The position numbers were made by a program, and so were the translations under genes. 64,000 nucleotides of DNA from Tetrapyrgos nigripes (lineage: Eukaryota > Basidiomycota > Agaricomycetes > Agaricales > Campanellaceae), in the NCBI GenBank assembly GCA_013368315.1, contig JAACJM010000102.1:62001-126000 (forward strand). The letters run 5' to 3'. Below the pieces are notes generated by a model. The model was not told the origin of the DNA. It did not search any database and saw nothing but the letters and a program-made list of their open reading frames with translations. Of this stretch, positions 45,665 through 62,200 are shown piece after piece. Numbering within the stretch: the stretch's first letter is position 1; every line of letters begins with the position of its first letter.

Positions 45665-46365
45665 GAAACAGATCTAGACTTCAAGAGATGGAGATGGGCT
45701 CGATGAACCAGTACTCTATTTTTGGTCCAAGAGACGGCGAAGAGAGTCCGTCTTGTCCTTTGGATATATGAAATTTGCCCGTCTTTTGTTGACGTCCCCT
45801 GATGACTTCTGATACCGTATTCTCCTAGCATATGAACCCTTTACTGTAATTACATTTGTTCTGTTGTACATTGGACATTTTTGGGCCTTGGCTGATGATG
45901 GACCTCGTCGTATTCATCTTGTAGAACTGCTGTTTTACTACCGTACGTTTCGCTTGTGATTGGGATGGATAATGGACCTTTTTACGACCTAGGTTTTGTA
46001 CGCGTGTGAGTTCTCCAACTGATCGGATGACCAGTGACGCGTCCCCTCAACCCAGACCGCAACCAGACTACGACCTCGAGACGCTCCCGTAAGGCTGCTT
46101 TGATTCTTAAACTATTCCTTGCTTCAGCTAACGCCTAGGCACATGGGTCTGGATCCTGTCGACATCAACTTCTCGATGCAAGTCCCATTTGGATCGGATG
46201 CACATGGTTGATGGAGTCGGTTTCTAGTCACCGTCTCTCTAGCAGGAACGCGGGTTCATGGGATCAAAGTGATACTTCCAGGTCAGGAGGCATGGGAAGT
46301 TCTACCGGATCTTTGGAGTACAAAAAGGCCTTCATATTACTTCTTGGATCCCTACACTCCAAAGT
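45665..46365. other. Intergenic region with a doubtful small ORF
   Basis: It contains the 3' flank of the glycoprotein gene and the doubtful small gene at 46027-46210. Nothing else is recognisable. Confidence 0.4.
46027..46210 (+). CDS. Doubtful small two-exon protein
   Basis: An ATG at 46027 opens MTSDASPQPRPQPDYDLETL, with a GTAAGG donor near 46089 and a TAG acceptor near 46138. The following exon reads HMGLDPVDINFSMQVPFGSD, then AHG and a stop. The composition looks coding and the intron is of normal size, but the product is only about 45 residues and matches nothing I know. It may be a truncated remnant or part of a longer transcript with further introns. Confidence 0.25.
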
Positions 46366-47278
46366 ATGTTCACCAAGCAAGCTTTCGTCCTCCTTTCTGC
46401 CTTGGCTCTTGCTGTCAGTGCAAGCCCTTTCATCCGTCGTGGTGAGTCTCAGTCTCTTTCACCAACCTGCTAGCTAACGTCGATACTGTGTTATAGCCGA
46501 ACTGTGCGCCGGACAGGCTACTGTTACTGAATCGTTCATCGGGAAAAACAAGGACGTAAAGCTGGAGGAAATCTCTTGCGCCTCTGGTCTCAGCGCCCGT
46601 GCCCTAGAGGGTCGTCAGACCAATACTTCAAATGTCTGTGGGGCTAATTGTCAGTAAGGTTTCATTTTGACTTGGAACCGTGAGCTGAGGTCACACTGCG
46701 TTTTAGGCGTAACCAACTGCTTCACCCCGAGTGGTGGAGGACCTGACCCTAATGAATGCCATATCATCGCTGATGCTCTGCGTTTTGAAAGCCAAAATAC
46801 TAGTGTGTTTGACCTTTTGAGTCCCAAAACCTTCGCATGACCCTTACGTACTCGCTATTCAGGTGCTCTTTTCCAAATTGCTAACGGGGTGAGGGTGGGT
46901 TTCCCTGGGTTTTGTCCCCTGTTAATCATCTCTCTCTCTCTCTCTCTCTCTTTAGACTGCCGGCGCCAATGTCGTTACTTTGACCTTCCGAAGCTGCGAA
47001 TCTTTCTTCGTCAATCAGGATCTCCAGCCCCTTGTTTACTGTCGCACTGACTTCGTGAGTGATACGTTACTAGACATGGTATCACCTCATAGTTGACTGA
47101 CTGTTCTTACAGGCTGACGTCATTGACTTTGTCGCGCCCAACTGTCAAGCTACTCAGAACGCGCATGGAGGAAATTGCGTTGCGACTGATCAGCGATGGT
47201 TCATCCAGTAAGTCGCATACTACGTCTTCATGGACAGCAGGTATCTGACATTCACAATCCAGGGTCCAACATTCCTAA
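46366..47278 (+). CDS. Small secreted cysteine-rich protein
   Basis: Seven exons, 46366-46441, 46497-46649, 46707-46802, 46863-46888, 46956-47054, 47113-47207 and 47263-47278, give 186 residues. The signal peptide MFTKQAFVLLSALALAVSAS is followed by PFIRR, a possible propeptide cleavage site. The mature part has ten cysteines, among them AELCAGQA, VCGANCVTNC, SCESFF and VYCRTDF, enough for five disulphides. It has no catalytic motif I recognise and is a typical small secreted protein of unknown role. Intron 4 contains a (ct)n microsatellite just before its acceptor. The very short last exon (QVQHS stop) rests on one splice choice and is the least certain part. The gene converges on GH31-B, with stop codons 187 bp apart. 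Confidence 0.8.
46931..46952. repeat. (ct)n microsatellite in an intron
   Basis: About eleven consecutive ct units form the polypyrimidine tract directly before the acceptor tttag of intron 4 in the small secreted protein gene. Confidence 0.9.
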
Positions 47279-47465
47279 GTCTTTCGGACTACGAAGCTCA
47301 CGGACATTCACTGTCGTATCTTGTTGACACGGATTTTGCTCATGGACTTTGCTCATGGACTCTGTTAATCAGACTCGGACTAAGGCTTACAATGTACTAC
47401 TTCGATTGTACGATACATGTACTACATACATGTTACATAGTACTTATTCGAGATTCTTTATTTTG

Positions 47466-51645
<4,180 letters not shown>

Positions 51646-52077
51646 GAGGTGGTATTAAGAGGTCGTCCCGCACACGTTCCACTCCTCAAGGCACCTTTTA
51701 TATCGATGTGAGTCTATTAATGCCAAAGATACCTCGCTTAGATTGATGTAGACCTCATAGTCCTACTTCTGAGGTGCGCAGCTGCTCAAAGTCTCAGTGT
51801 TTCAATAACCGATCGTAGGTATTCCTCGAGAGCTCAGAAATTAGAATCAGTAAACTTTTGCGAGCACTCTCAGAACCATGCTGGGCGTTTGCCTTCTGCA
51901 AGGCTTAACCAGATAGTGACGTAAGGACGAGGTCAAGTGATAGGTTTCCAGTGGGCTGCCGTTGAACAATCTGAAGAGCGGCCTACCCGCGAGTTTGTAT
52001 CAATGTTCGCAACTCCGGACCGTCTGCCATCATATCATCAAGAGATTCAGGAAAAAGCTTAAGGGAAAAGCAAAGCA
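51646..52077. other. Divergent region between GH31-B and the F-box-like gene
   Basis: Shared upstream region of GH31-B (minus) and the F-box-like gene (plus). It contains the TATA-like site at 51695-51705; nothing else is recognisable. Confidence 0.4.
51695..51705 (-). promoter_or_regulatory. TATA-like element of GH31-B
   Basis: Minus strand reads CGATATAAAAG about 50 bases upstream of the GH31-B start; GH31-A has CGATATAAGAG in the same position relative to its start. Confidence 0.5.
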
Positions 52078-54411
52078 TTGCTTCATGGACCTGCAGAGTA
52101 CTGTGGTTGCATGCAGAGAAGATGGACGTTAGTCGTCAGAAGGGGTGCACGCAACAACAAACACGTTATAGACAACCCTAACCCTAGCGAGTTTGTTTTT
52201 GCTCCTAACTCTCAACTTCGCTCCTCGCGTCAAACCACCTTTTCAGAGATGAAGCGGATTCAAGACATAGATGTCCAAATCCTAGTTACGGACGCCCAGA
52301 TAGAAGCCGTACGGAAGAAGGAGGGTGAACTTCACCGACTTGAACACGAGATATCCAAGCTGCGACGCGCTGCCACCGTTGAAAGAAAGCAGCTGGAGGA
52401 ATTGCGGGTAGATCTGGAGGCACAGAAGCTTCCAATTAACTGGGTACCCCCAGAAGTGCTTCTAGAGGTCTTCACGTTTCTTTGCTGCAGTAAAGACACG
52501 CGTATTCCCACCGATTTTCCTGCCATTACGCTCTCCCATGTGTGCAGTAAATGGCGTAAACTCGTTCTTTCGACTTCAGATATCTGGTCTACGGTCTGGT
52601 TTCCCTGCTCAGGGTGGTCTCGCCAGCGTGTTCTGGCCTATTTAGATCGTTCAGGCAAAGCACCGCTTGACGTGGTCTTCGGAAGCAAGGACAATGCACA
52701 GTGCCGTACTGCGACGCGTCGTGTTGTCACGGCGCTTTCCACTCTAGCGAACGATTACCACCGTATCCGGTCCTGTACACTGGAGTGCCAGAGCCTGGAT
52801 CCTGCATACTGCATTGTCGAAACGCTCAACTTTCCACCGGATGCCTTTCCTCAGCTCACTTCTATAGACATGGCAGTGACCCGAGAACGCTTCTCTTACG
52901 CATCCTTCCCTTTTGCGGAACGTGACGAGTCTCAAAGGGAGCCGTTTTCGAGTATTACGCCTAGTATCCTGAGACGGCTATCCTTGGGACAAATACCTCT
53001 CCTAAGCCTCCCCGTGCATTTCTTCATCCTTCTCCAAGCTCTCGAATTTTCAATCCCCGAATGTAATCCACGCATTGACACCCCAATTTACGCCTCTCAT
53101 TTCTTGACCAGACTCTACTATTCTCGTCATCTCCGGGAGCTCCGATTTTCCAACGTCACCTTCAGTTTAGATGTGGAGACGTTTCCCGAAGGAGAATGGG
53201 TACGGAGAACGAAACGTCCTGGAGTGTTGGAGGTTCCAATTCTGCCGGTGTTGAAAACACTCAGTTGGAGCTTCCCACCTGCGAGACAGATACCCCAATT
53301 CCTGTCTCTCTGGTCTCTTCCAGCTCTAGAGCAGCTCGACCTGTCGTTTGACGAGGACAAAGCCACTTCGGATAGGGACCCAAACCAGACCCAGCGTTTC
53401 ACTCCTCATCCTCGTTTGCACTACCCTAAACTCCGAGAGCTCTATTTAGAATCCCGGTCTCCCGAGTCCATCTCTGCCGCCTTGCGCAGCATCACCTTCC
53501 CCAGTCTCACCAAACTCGACATGGTCAACCTCAGTATGCGCGAAGACGAGAGGAGGTCAAGAAATAAACAGGTTCCCGGTGCAACTACCCGTCTTTTACC
53601 TCGTTTCGAGACTATTTTCCACGAGCCGCACATGCTACGTCTCACACACCTTTCCCTGTCTTTTTTCGACATTGCCGACCCCTCCCAGTCCTATTGGAGC
53701 GTATCGGGGGCAGACATCTTGGGGTATATTCCTGCTTTGGAGTTGTTGTCGTTGGAAGGGTGTCAGGGAGTGGAAGTCCTCATTAAAGCACTTGCCCAAC
53801 GAACACCGCCTGTGACATCTCGTTTTGTCGGTTCAAAGACGTCATCAACATCTACTAGACGTCGCCCTCGCTTCTGTCCTCAGCTCCAGTCGCTTTCGTT
53901 CTCCGAGTGCTTTTTAGACTTTCAGGCTCTGCAAGAGTTGGTTAAAACTAGGAATGATAGCGATGAAAATGAGGAGGCAGCGGCTTCTGAAGACATTTCA
54001 CCGGTTGAGTTCACCCCTCCCGATGATAGTCTAAGTGGTCAACAGCAGTATATCGGAAGTCCAGACTCTACTTCAATACGAGCGGAAGACGTCCCGGAAG
54101 GTAGCCGTAGAGTCATCAAACCCCTACCTAGCACCAGAAGCAGAGGCAGCCGTTTCAGCCAGAAACAGAAACAAAGCGACAGCCTAGCTGCTCGTATGGT
54201 CGAGATGACTTTGGAACTCGAGCCAGCTCGGATAGGCTATATGCGGTTTGATGACTGTCATGGGATATTTCCTCTTGAAGCTTATTCGTTTGAAGAGCTT
54301 GGGGTTGATGTTGTTTGGAATTATCGTGACGTGGAGCCTCTGGAGCGGGAGCAGGCTGTGGAGGAAGGTGATGACAACGGCGGCGGTGATACACCACCAC
54401 CACAAATTTGA
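52078..54411 (+). CDS. Coiled-coil/F-box-like protein with LRR-type C-terminal region
   Basis: A single open frame of up to 777 residues; a start at Met58 (52249, MKRIQDIDVQI) would also fit. Residues about 60-120 form a charged heptad-like coiled coil (AVRKKEGELHRLEHEISKLR). A short F-box-like block follows, INWVPPEVLLEVFTFL and ITLSHVCSKWRKLVLSTSDI. The body repeats leucine-spaced segments such as LYYSRHLRELRFSNVTF, LEQLDLSF and LPALEQLDL, as in LRR-bearing F-box proteins. Such proteins are very numerous in Agaricomycetes and are thought to be SCF ubiquitin-ligase substrate receptors in the cytosol. The last 150 residues are polar and probably disordered. Lack of introns is unlike the neighbours but common in this expanded family. 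Confidence 0.85.
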   Translation: MLHGPAEYCGCMQRRWTLVVRRGARNNKHVIDNPNPSEFVFAPNSQLRSSRQTTFSEMKRIQDIDVQILVTDAQIEAVRKKEGELHRLEHEISKLRRAATVERKQLEELRVDLEAQKLPINWVPPEVLLEVFTFLCCSKDTRIPTDFPAITLSHVCSKWRKLVLSTSDIWSTVWFPCSGWSRQRVLAYLDRSGKAPLDVVFGSKDNAQCRTATRRVVTALSTLANDYHRIRSCTLECQSLDPAYCIVETLNFPPDAFPQLTSIDMAVTRERFSYASFPFAERDESQREPFSSITPSILRRLSLGQIPLLSLPVHFFILLQALEFSIPECNPRIDTPIYASHFLTRLYYSRHLRELRFSNVTFSLDVETFPEGEWVRRTKRPGVLEVPILPVLKTLSWSFPPARQIPQFLSLWSLPALEQLDLSFDEDKATSDRDPNQTQRFTPHPRLHYPKLRELYLESRSPESISAALRSITFPSLTKLDMVNLSMREDERRSRNKQVPGATTRLLPRFETIFHEPHMLRLTHLSLSFFDIADPSQSYWSVSGADILGYIPALELLSLEGCQGVEVLIKALAQRTPPVTSRFVGSKTSSTSTRRRPRFCPQLQSLSFSECFLDFQALQELVKTRNDSDENEEAAASEDISPVEFTPPDDSLSGQQQYIGSPDSTSIRAEDVPEGSRRVIKPLPSTRSRGSRFSQKQKQSDSLAARMVEMTLELEPARIGYMRFDDCHGIFPLEAYSFEELGVDVVWNYRDVEPLEREQAVEEGDDNGGGDTPPPQI

Positions 54412-54660
54412 CGTCTGTTGCAGCTGGGATTACAGTTCTTGGTCGCGCCGCCTAGTTTGTTTTATGGGATGTATGAGAAGGTCATCATAATTGGGCTATT
54501 CCACTTTGACACGGAGTACCAAGATACAAATTATTCGGACTGCAAAGATACACGGACCACGAAACTGGCGTTTCTATAGTTGTTGCCATAGAGTACACTG
54601 GGGATACCGATACACTATAACCTTACACACACTTGACATCTATACAATCGCATGTCAGAG

Positions 54661-56218
54661 TTATTGGCGCTCCCAAACACTTCCTTGTTCTGGATGGTGG
54701 CGCTGCAAAGAAACAAAATGGTTTGATTAAACCCGATAACCCCGAGCGACAGACTTAGCAACTCACCTCGGATGGAATATTCATGCACTTCAGCGCATCT
54801 AGTATAGCCTGGACAAAGGATAAAGGAATTTCTTCGGGGGATAGACGCATAAAACACCGTACCTTCCCAGTCCAATGTTCCATCTCCTTAACCTGTTCAG
54901 GTGTAATGAAATCTCTCGAGGTCCGTGAAGCAAAAACCATTTGTGCAGCAGAAGCTTTGATGGAAGTGTCAGGTCTTGCGAGCTGTGCAATCGGGGTTGA
55001 TTGGGATGCTGGCGTGTCTTCTGTTGATGGATTCACAGGTCCAGTAGCTAAAGGTGGCGGTTGGGTAGTTTGTGCAGTGCTGCTGCGGCCCCAGCAAGCT
55101 GCTAAATGGTAGAGATGGTGTGTTTCCATCTGCATAAAAAGAACCAAAATAAGAGCCAGGAGTGAGTAAATATGACAAATGAGAGTAGTACGACGCACCT
55201 CAAGCGTGGCTAGGTCTTTGACTGTATCGAGCAAGTGTTGTATAAGATTCTCATTTGCGTCAGGGAAAGACGTCTGTCTTCCTTGAGAGGAGTAGAAGCT
55301 GCAATTGAGGCGGTGAGTTTTGGACAGGTATTGCGCAACGCCAACATACCTATCAGCAGAAGCGTTGACTACGTCTGATAGTATCATATTGCTCGAGTCT
55401 TTCGGTCTAGCTTCTTCAAGGGCTTTGGTTACCTATGCTCCGGATGATGAAATGAGAAGAGCAATTAATTGACGAAGGATATCGACAACTCACCTGCAGA
55501 TGTAACTCGGAATCTCCGAAAACCTGTTGACAGCGTTGATTACCAGACAGACATAAAGACCGCTTTAGCAGTAAGGAAAGCTTGTGAGACATACTGGTTT
55601 GCTGATGCGGTATGCAGGTTCGTCGCAATTTGTAGGGTCGGCATAGTCAAAGTCGACGTTCCGTACTACTGCGACACATGCTTTGGGAACGACGACAGTG
55701 CCGACAGGAGCATCAATGAGACATCCACAGGATCCTAACCTGTCGAAGTTATCTCAAATAAGATGCCTTTGGCATGTACAATTTGACGTACCGAACAATA
55801 TACATGTCTCCACTCAAACACTCGCGAGCCTCTCGCACAAAAAAGTCCATGTTAGGGCTTCCCATTCCTATGCTGATGACAGATATCGGAGTTCCTTGGT
55901 ATCGTCCAGTTATTGTCAAGAATCCTCGTTCGGACTGGAGCTGAAATGGCTTGGGTCTTTCGTCCAAGAAACTTGCAATCATTTGGGCCCGAGAAGGAGA
56001 ACCGACTGTGACCTTTATCAAGACATGTCAATAGCCGAAAGTTGCTGAAAATATTATTGCTCACTATCCGATTAGCGACTTCTCCTGGACGTAACCCAAG
56101 ATGGTACACTCGAAGATCCGCCGTGCGAGGAAAGTCTGTCCAAAGCAGGATAAGCACATAATATAAGCCAGAAAAATCCGGGGAAGACCCTACTAGCATC
56201 AGTGAGCAGGTCTTTCAT
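54661..56218 (-). CDS. Uridine phosphorylase-like nucleoside phosphorylase
   Basis: Ten exons, 56194-56218, 56065-56135, 55792-56012, 55595-55739, 55494-55523, 55350-55432, 55199-55298, 54863-55129, 54767-54808 and 54661-54702, give 341 residues. The start is MKDLLTDANFPRTADLRVYH, followed by RPGEVANRIVTVGSPSRAQM, the phosphate-binding entry of the PNP/UDP family. Then come GRYQGTPISVISIGMGSPN and GSCGCLIDAPVGTVVVPKAC, the conserved core. The METHHLYHLAAC segment resembles the Met-Glu ribose-binding motif of these enzymes. The reaction is reversible phosphorolysis of uridine to uracil and ribose-1-phosphate in the cytosol, for pyrimidine salvage. Compared with bacterial enzymes, the C-terminal half has a Pro/Thr-rich insertion (TTQPPPLATGPVNPSTEDTP), probably a loop. 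The gene ends about 250 bp from the F-box-like gene, tail to tail. Confidence 0.9.
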
Positions 56219-59200
56219 AGCAGAACTTTCAGAATGAGGAGGAGTAAGACAGGAGGAGACGGGTAATTGCCAGCGGTCATCGCAATTTGCAAATCGTTTT
56301 TGCCGGCAGGCAGATGGTAGGCTCAAACCTCTCCCACCTACTCACACATCTCTGCTCTATGTAGTCTCTAAAATTTGAATGCCAGACGCAGAAGATCGTC
56401 TCGAGTGGCTTCAAATCTCTGCCTCAATGTACCTCTTTTTCTCCAAATGGGGCAGTTCAATTGTATGTGCTCAGCATTATGCCCTTGTAATACTACAGGC
56501 ACGATTCTCGCTCAGGAACTTGAAGGATAATTTAGCAATCATCTCAGTGCCGGCAAACTGCAACGTCTCCCCGAATCCGTGCAGCTTTTGACAAGTGACT
56601 CGGAGGCTTGGATTTTCTTTTCGGCTTCGTCCGCAAAGTCGAAGTGCACTCTGGTGCATGGTGCCGGTGTACTATGGTTGCTCTGAGAATCTTATGCTAA
56701 GCCAGTTGATAACCAGACATCATATATTTTTCAGCGATTTCTGCTTTGTTACCTAGGCCGCAATTCCCCCCCAAATACATCACTTTCGCTTCAGAATGGA
56801 AGGCTATCGCTGTGAGACTCTGCTGTACTTGCTTCGGTCCTTTCTTGGTACTTGCTATTTCCACTACAATCCTCCTCCTCCACAGTGGCCGATTCTTTCC
56901 CCATTTCCCCATTTCCTCCCGTCTACCGTTCCTGAAGGCCCCAAGATGTCCAAGACTCTCCTCGAAGCAGGACATATTTGTATATTTCCAGATGGGTTAT
57001 CATCTGCAGCACGGTTGATACATGCCTTGTGATATGACGAGCCGAGAGTACCGTACTCGACCTGGATCGAGCGCGGCGTCGGTTCGCCTCTACAAAGTCA
57101 TCATCGCCACCGAGCATGGCGAACCCATTCATTTGATTCAATAATCAATATCCCTTCACAAGTATATTGCAACCTATATCTATTTTGACTGTATGAATGG
57201 AACAGCTGAGTTCTGTCCTCGATGATCAAATAATACATTGTAAGAATGTATCGAGTTCGACGATATCGATGTCAACGCCAATCCTATTCATTGTTGATTG
57301 TGTATGATCACTGTAGGCTTGTGTAGGTCCATTCAACACTAACACTTCTCCTGAGTATATTTCTATCCTTCCTTATGCAAGATTTTCTAACATATGCTTT
57401 CACTGGCGTCCAAACTTGAATGCTCTGATTTACTATACTCATCTTTACTTCAGACACATAGTTTTGGTGCGGGCATCGTCCGACTCGTCGGTATCGATCC
57501 CACACCATATCTCCATTTAATGAGTCGGCCTGGTGCGCACCTGAGCCTCTCTTATGCACCTCCGTTAGCTCCATCACATACGCTCCACCTCACGGTGCTC
57601 ACCTCTCCCCTCCTTGGACCTCAGCCCAACCCTTCCTGTACCTCGTTCTCCGCCTAGATTTGTTGATATCACGCCACTGGAGTCATATCATGACACAGAA
57701 CAATGGTCATCCCAAGTGGACTTTACGTGAACACGGTAGCGATTCTCCACTGAAGTCCACTGTAGAACTTCCATGATGGATCTCCATCTGTAAAGTGAGT
57801 TCCCATTCCTTGGCTCTCTCCAAGCTCTCTCACTCACTCGCCATCGGGATCAGTTCTCATGATGAGATGTCTCTGTCTCCCCTTTCCATTTTAAGCAATC
57901 AGGCTCGCCCGTTCTCTTCCGCATAGTCTTGACGACAGATACGCGTACGCAGGCTTCTCACCCCTGGTACCCTTTCCTTTGTGGCACATGGTAAAGTGCT
58001 AAATTTGGCTCAAAACCTCAAACCTCAGACCCCAGAACGTAAGTACCGCAGCGACGGTCCATACGGTGACTTATGACGAACCATATGATACTTATGCGGA
58101 TCTTGCGCAGCTCTCCCTCGGTCAGAAATGACAACATAAGTCTGGGCGACCCCAGAGTAAACGAAACATCTGACGAACCTGATCCGTCGGCAACGGTGTA
58201 CTTCGCCACCATGGGTTTTTGATGATCAAGGGGACTTGAGATTCGAGAAGCTGATGACTGTGATGAACCATAAGCTGAGTAACAGTTACCTTCTAAGCAC
58301 TAGTCTGAATCAAGCTTCTTTCAGCCATGATCCAAGAAAAGACAGGAAGACGAGAAAAGAAAGCTCACGAAGCACCTAAATCTCGTGTTCAAGGAACAAA
58401 GTTCACGCTATGTCGCATACGAAGTTGCGAACTGTTTCAACTTTCCCAAAACATAGGTGCTTCTACGCTAGACAGTGATGAGCATGAATTCTCCCGTCCG
58501 AACTACTATCAAGTTCTTGCGTCCAAAATAACTTCTACTACGCCGTCTTTCCGAATCGGAAATGAAACGGCCATGGGTGGCCATGAGGATTTAATATTTA
58601 GCAGTGAGCGAGTCCTCTTTTGTCAGAGTGAACTCATGAGCTATTCATATCCCCACTTCTTCCATCAGATTTCTTCTGCATAACACCTGGCTGTGTAGCG
58701 TACCCTATTTGCCTTAAGCTGGCCTTATTCGGGTATTGTTATTACAGCGAGCCTCGAGGCTGGTCATTGGGTCTGGACTCATCTGACTCTTCCTGTGACT
58801 TGATAACACTTGAAACTAAAGAACTTTCAGGATCAGCGAGGTACCGAGCTGGGCAGCTCATAGGACCTACGTACTCGCATCGTGCAAGTACAGTGCGCTC
58901 ACACCTGACCTCAAGAACGACTGGGACCACCGATGATCATGATCATCTCTCTGGCTGACCATATGTTTGGAACCCACCCCAAAAGTTTCTTCTATAACTA
59001 GTGGCATCTTTCTAGGGACAAACCCTCCGGGTACAGTGAGCAGTCCAATCTTCTCTCTCAAAAGATATCCGTCGCGCATCTCAGCATTGATCTACGGCCC
59101 CCAGAGAGCATTCGGATCTACTTGACCTAATTGGGGACTTGTGATGATTATGCTGTACGTATCGTTCTATGGTTTCATTCTCATCTTTGCTTTCAAACTT

Positions 59201-62200
59201 CTCCACTAGCACCTGGGGTGGCCACACATTATAGTGGTCGTGTTTCAAGCGTAATTCTTGGCCCACTGGCACCTTCGCACCATGACGAATCCTGAATCTA
59301 CTTGGGTTACTGGAACGATTGCATCATGATCTCGGCTCTGTCATGGGGATGATCATCAATCATACAACGCACGTCTTTGGTTTTCTTTCTTATTTTCTTC
59401 CGCCAGTAGGCCAAAGCAGTGTTCAAAAATTCGAGTGTTCTACCTCAAATTAGCGACTCGGACGGGGCTCGGGCGTGATGTGGCGCAGCCCGCAGCCCCT
59501 CTGACTTCTCCCCTCGGCTCGGTCAAATCAGCAGAGCTGTGAGTTTAGGTGATAGTTAATGTTACTATCCGGTGATCATGATTCTGAAGGGAACAAAACT
59601 TGAACGAGTGTACATAAAGAACGGCTTGGCTTAGGGATGAAGTCAGTCTGACTCGGTTTCACTTGACAAATTCTTCTGAACTTGAAGGTTACTACTTACT
59701 TGGGTAGTACGGCGCAATCATACCCTGTAGTATAAGTACACTCTGCTTGCTTGGTACATCGATATGATTATAATATTTGCTCTCAGCTTTTACTTACTAG
59801 CTTGTAACTACTCGGTTGAATTCCGAAGAAAAGAAGGATATGGAAAAAACAGACGAATTACTGAGGGTATGATAATCAAAGATTGAGGGAACTGCAGGAA
59901 AAAAAAATGCGTGCATTACTGTACGTGTCGCTCTTGAAGAGAGGTCAGGGTAAGTACTAAGTAACTAGAAGCTTGAGCTAAACCACAGACCCGTTCAACG
60001 TTAACGTTTTAATATTTAATGACGATCTTCTCAGCTATAACTAAGGAAGGGAAGCTAAGGAAGTATACCGTATACGTACTCATCGGATTCAAACCGGCGG
60101 ATATCGACGTCGGTCGGTCAACGTCGAATGAATGAAGGTAGTATGTACAATGGCTATCAATGATTAATGATCGATGACATGAACTGTACATAGCTATTAT
60201 ACCTGCCCATACATACATACATTACAGTTATACTATTTGATACCCAGTGGCGATGAAACTATGAGGTACAAAGAATTTGAACCAAGAAGCTCTCCTATTG
60301 AATTTACAGTATTGAATCAATGAATGTATGTAGTATGTATATGCTTCGCTCGAGTCAATGCAAGTAGAGTATGTATGTACTGTGGCGCTGAAGCGCTGAC
60401 CAGTGACCTCAAACTGAATAAAAGCTACTTACAACTTCGAACTTCACGCAAGAATGGAATGAAAAATGAAAAAAATGATTAATTTACTTAGGCTATCTGT
60501 ATTTGATCTGTATGCATGAACTAGCGAAGCTCGGCTCGGGCTCGTGGTCGCCATGTGCCACACAATAAGCTGTGTGTCTGTGGATGCATGGCATGGCGGT
60601 CCAACGATAACCTCAGCCTTTGCCCTTTGTTCCCTCGAGTCTCGAGTCTTTGAACCATTTTGGAGTTTGCAGCGGTCGATGGGCAGACTGAAAAAAAAAA
60701 GGAAAGAGCCTCATGAAGGGAAGAGGTTGGGGGGTTGACAGCTCAGCACGATGAAATCATCCAGCGCATCATATCCAAATCACACCTCCTCTCGTGGGAC
60801 GTGGGACGTTCCTACTTCTCGGGGCATTAGAACTGATAGGACGGACCTGGGCGGACTTCCGTGGGATGGGTCGGGTGGGGTGGCTAAACTGTTGATGGAT
60901 TCATACATTGATGACAATGATTGGTTTCTGGATCTGTGCAGTTCGTCACACCAAGTTTGTGTGAGCTGCCTCAACCAAACGCGCTCAGGCTGTTTACGGT
61001 TTCATTTGATCTATATCGTAACTGGTTTCATGAAACATCTCCAGGTCGACATTACGTTTTCTTCTCCCTCTCACACAGCACACAGCCCCACCTAACGTAC
61101 GTTGAGCGTCGAGCGCTGAGAGGGGGATAGTTGGGTTTGAAATCTGAAGCTTCTGTCTGCCTGTGCATGGCTAAGTATGGATGATGCATCATATGCATGA
61201 CGGGAACGACTTTGGAGCGACTCGCCTCAAGATCGGATATAGGTGGGTCAATGACAGTTGCAGACTCGCTGCAAGCGTGCGTACGGTCGTTGTCAGCCGG
61301 GCTTACTCTTATGAGAGAGAGGGTTCTGCCAAGGAAGGTCCTGCTTCGGGTCGCCCTCCAGCTTCAGTGACAAGGACATCCACGTGCGGCGTCGCGATTG
61401 AGTCCAAATCTTGAGTAAGTACTCTCGAGCAAAACGTGAGTTGCTGAGAGTTATTTTCTATACGGTGGCGTCTGATCACTTCTGAATCGGCGGCCAGCGG
61501 AAAAAAAAAGATGAATGTACTGCACTGCTTTCGGAATCTGGATTCACAAAAGCAGTTCCAGGAGATTGTCAAGTCCGAGTCCCAACTGATCAACGTCAAC
61601 AAAGGGAATATGCAATTGCAATCTATTGGCCAAGCGTGCCTTACCTATTTTAATCGGATACCTTAGTACTTTCTATGATAAGTAATTCCGGTGTGTATGT
61701 ACGCGACTATGTAGTCATTTGTAGGTCATTTTGTAGGCCATTGTATGCATGTATGTAGATCGAGGATGTCCAGACCGGTAGACGCGCTATCGCCGTGCCT
61801 GACTGTATAGAACATGTTGATTGGTACTACCAATGACTTACATTCAGATACCATCATCAGTTTCGAGTGAATACTCCAATCCTGATAGACTCGGATTAGG
61901 CAGTGGACATACATACATAGACTTTCTATGTACTAGCATTCAACTAGTCAAAGCCAATCAACTTGCTGTGATCGTGATACATAGAATTGAAAGAGTGTAT
62001 ATACTACTTCTATGAAGTTGAGAGATAATATAGCGATTGCCTGCCTAGAGATGCCTGTGGCAGCGTCGAAGACGCCTACACTGAATGGAATCGACGTGGA
62101 CTGGGACCGCCAATTAGAATGTGTAGAGCCACTGTGTAGTGATCTTCATAAGTATGTAACTCGAGGTCTATATGTATGTGTTGGATAAACGCCGGTACGT

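Noticed and set aside
52701..54490. Several frames on both strands within the F-box-like gene
   Set aside because: The 777-codon frame has coherent coiled-coil, F-box-like and leucine-spaced blocks; the others are shadows.
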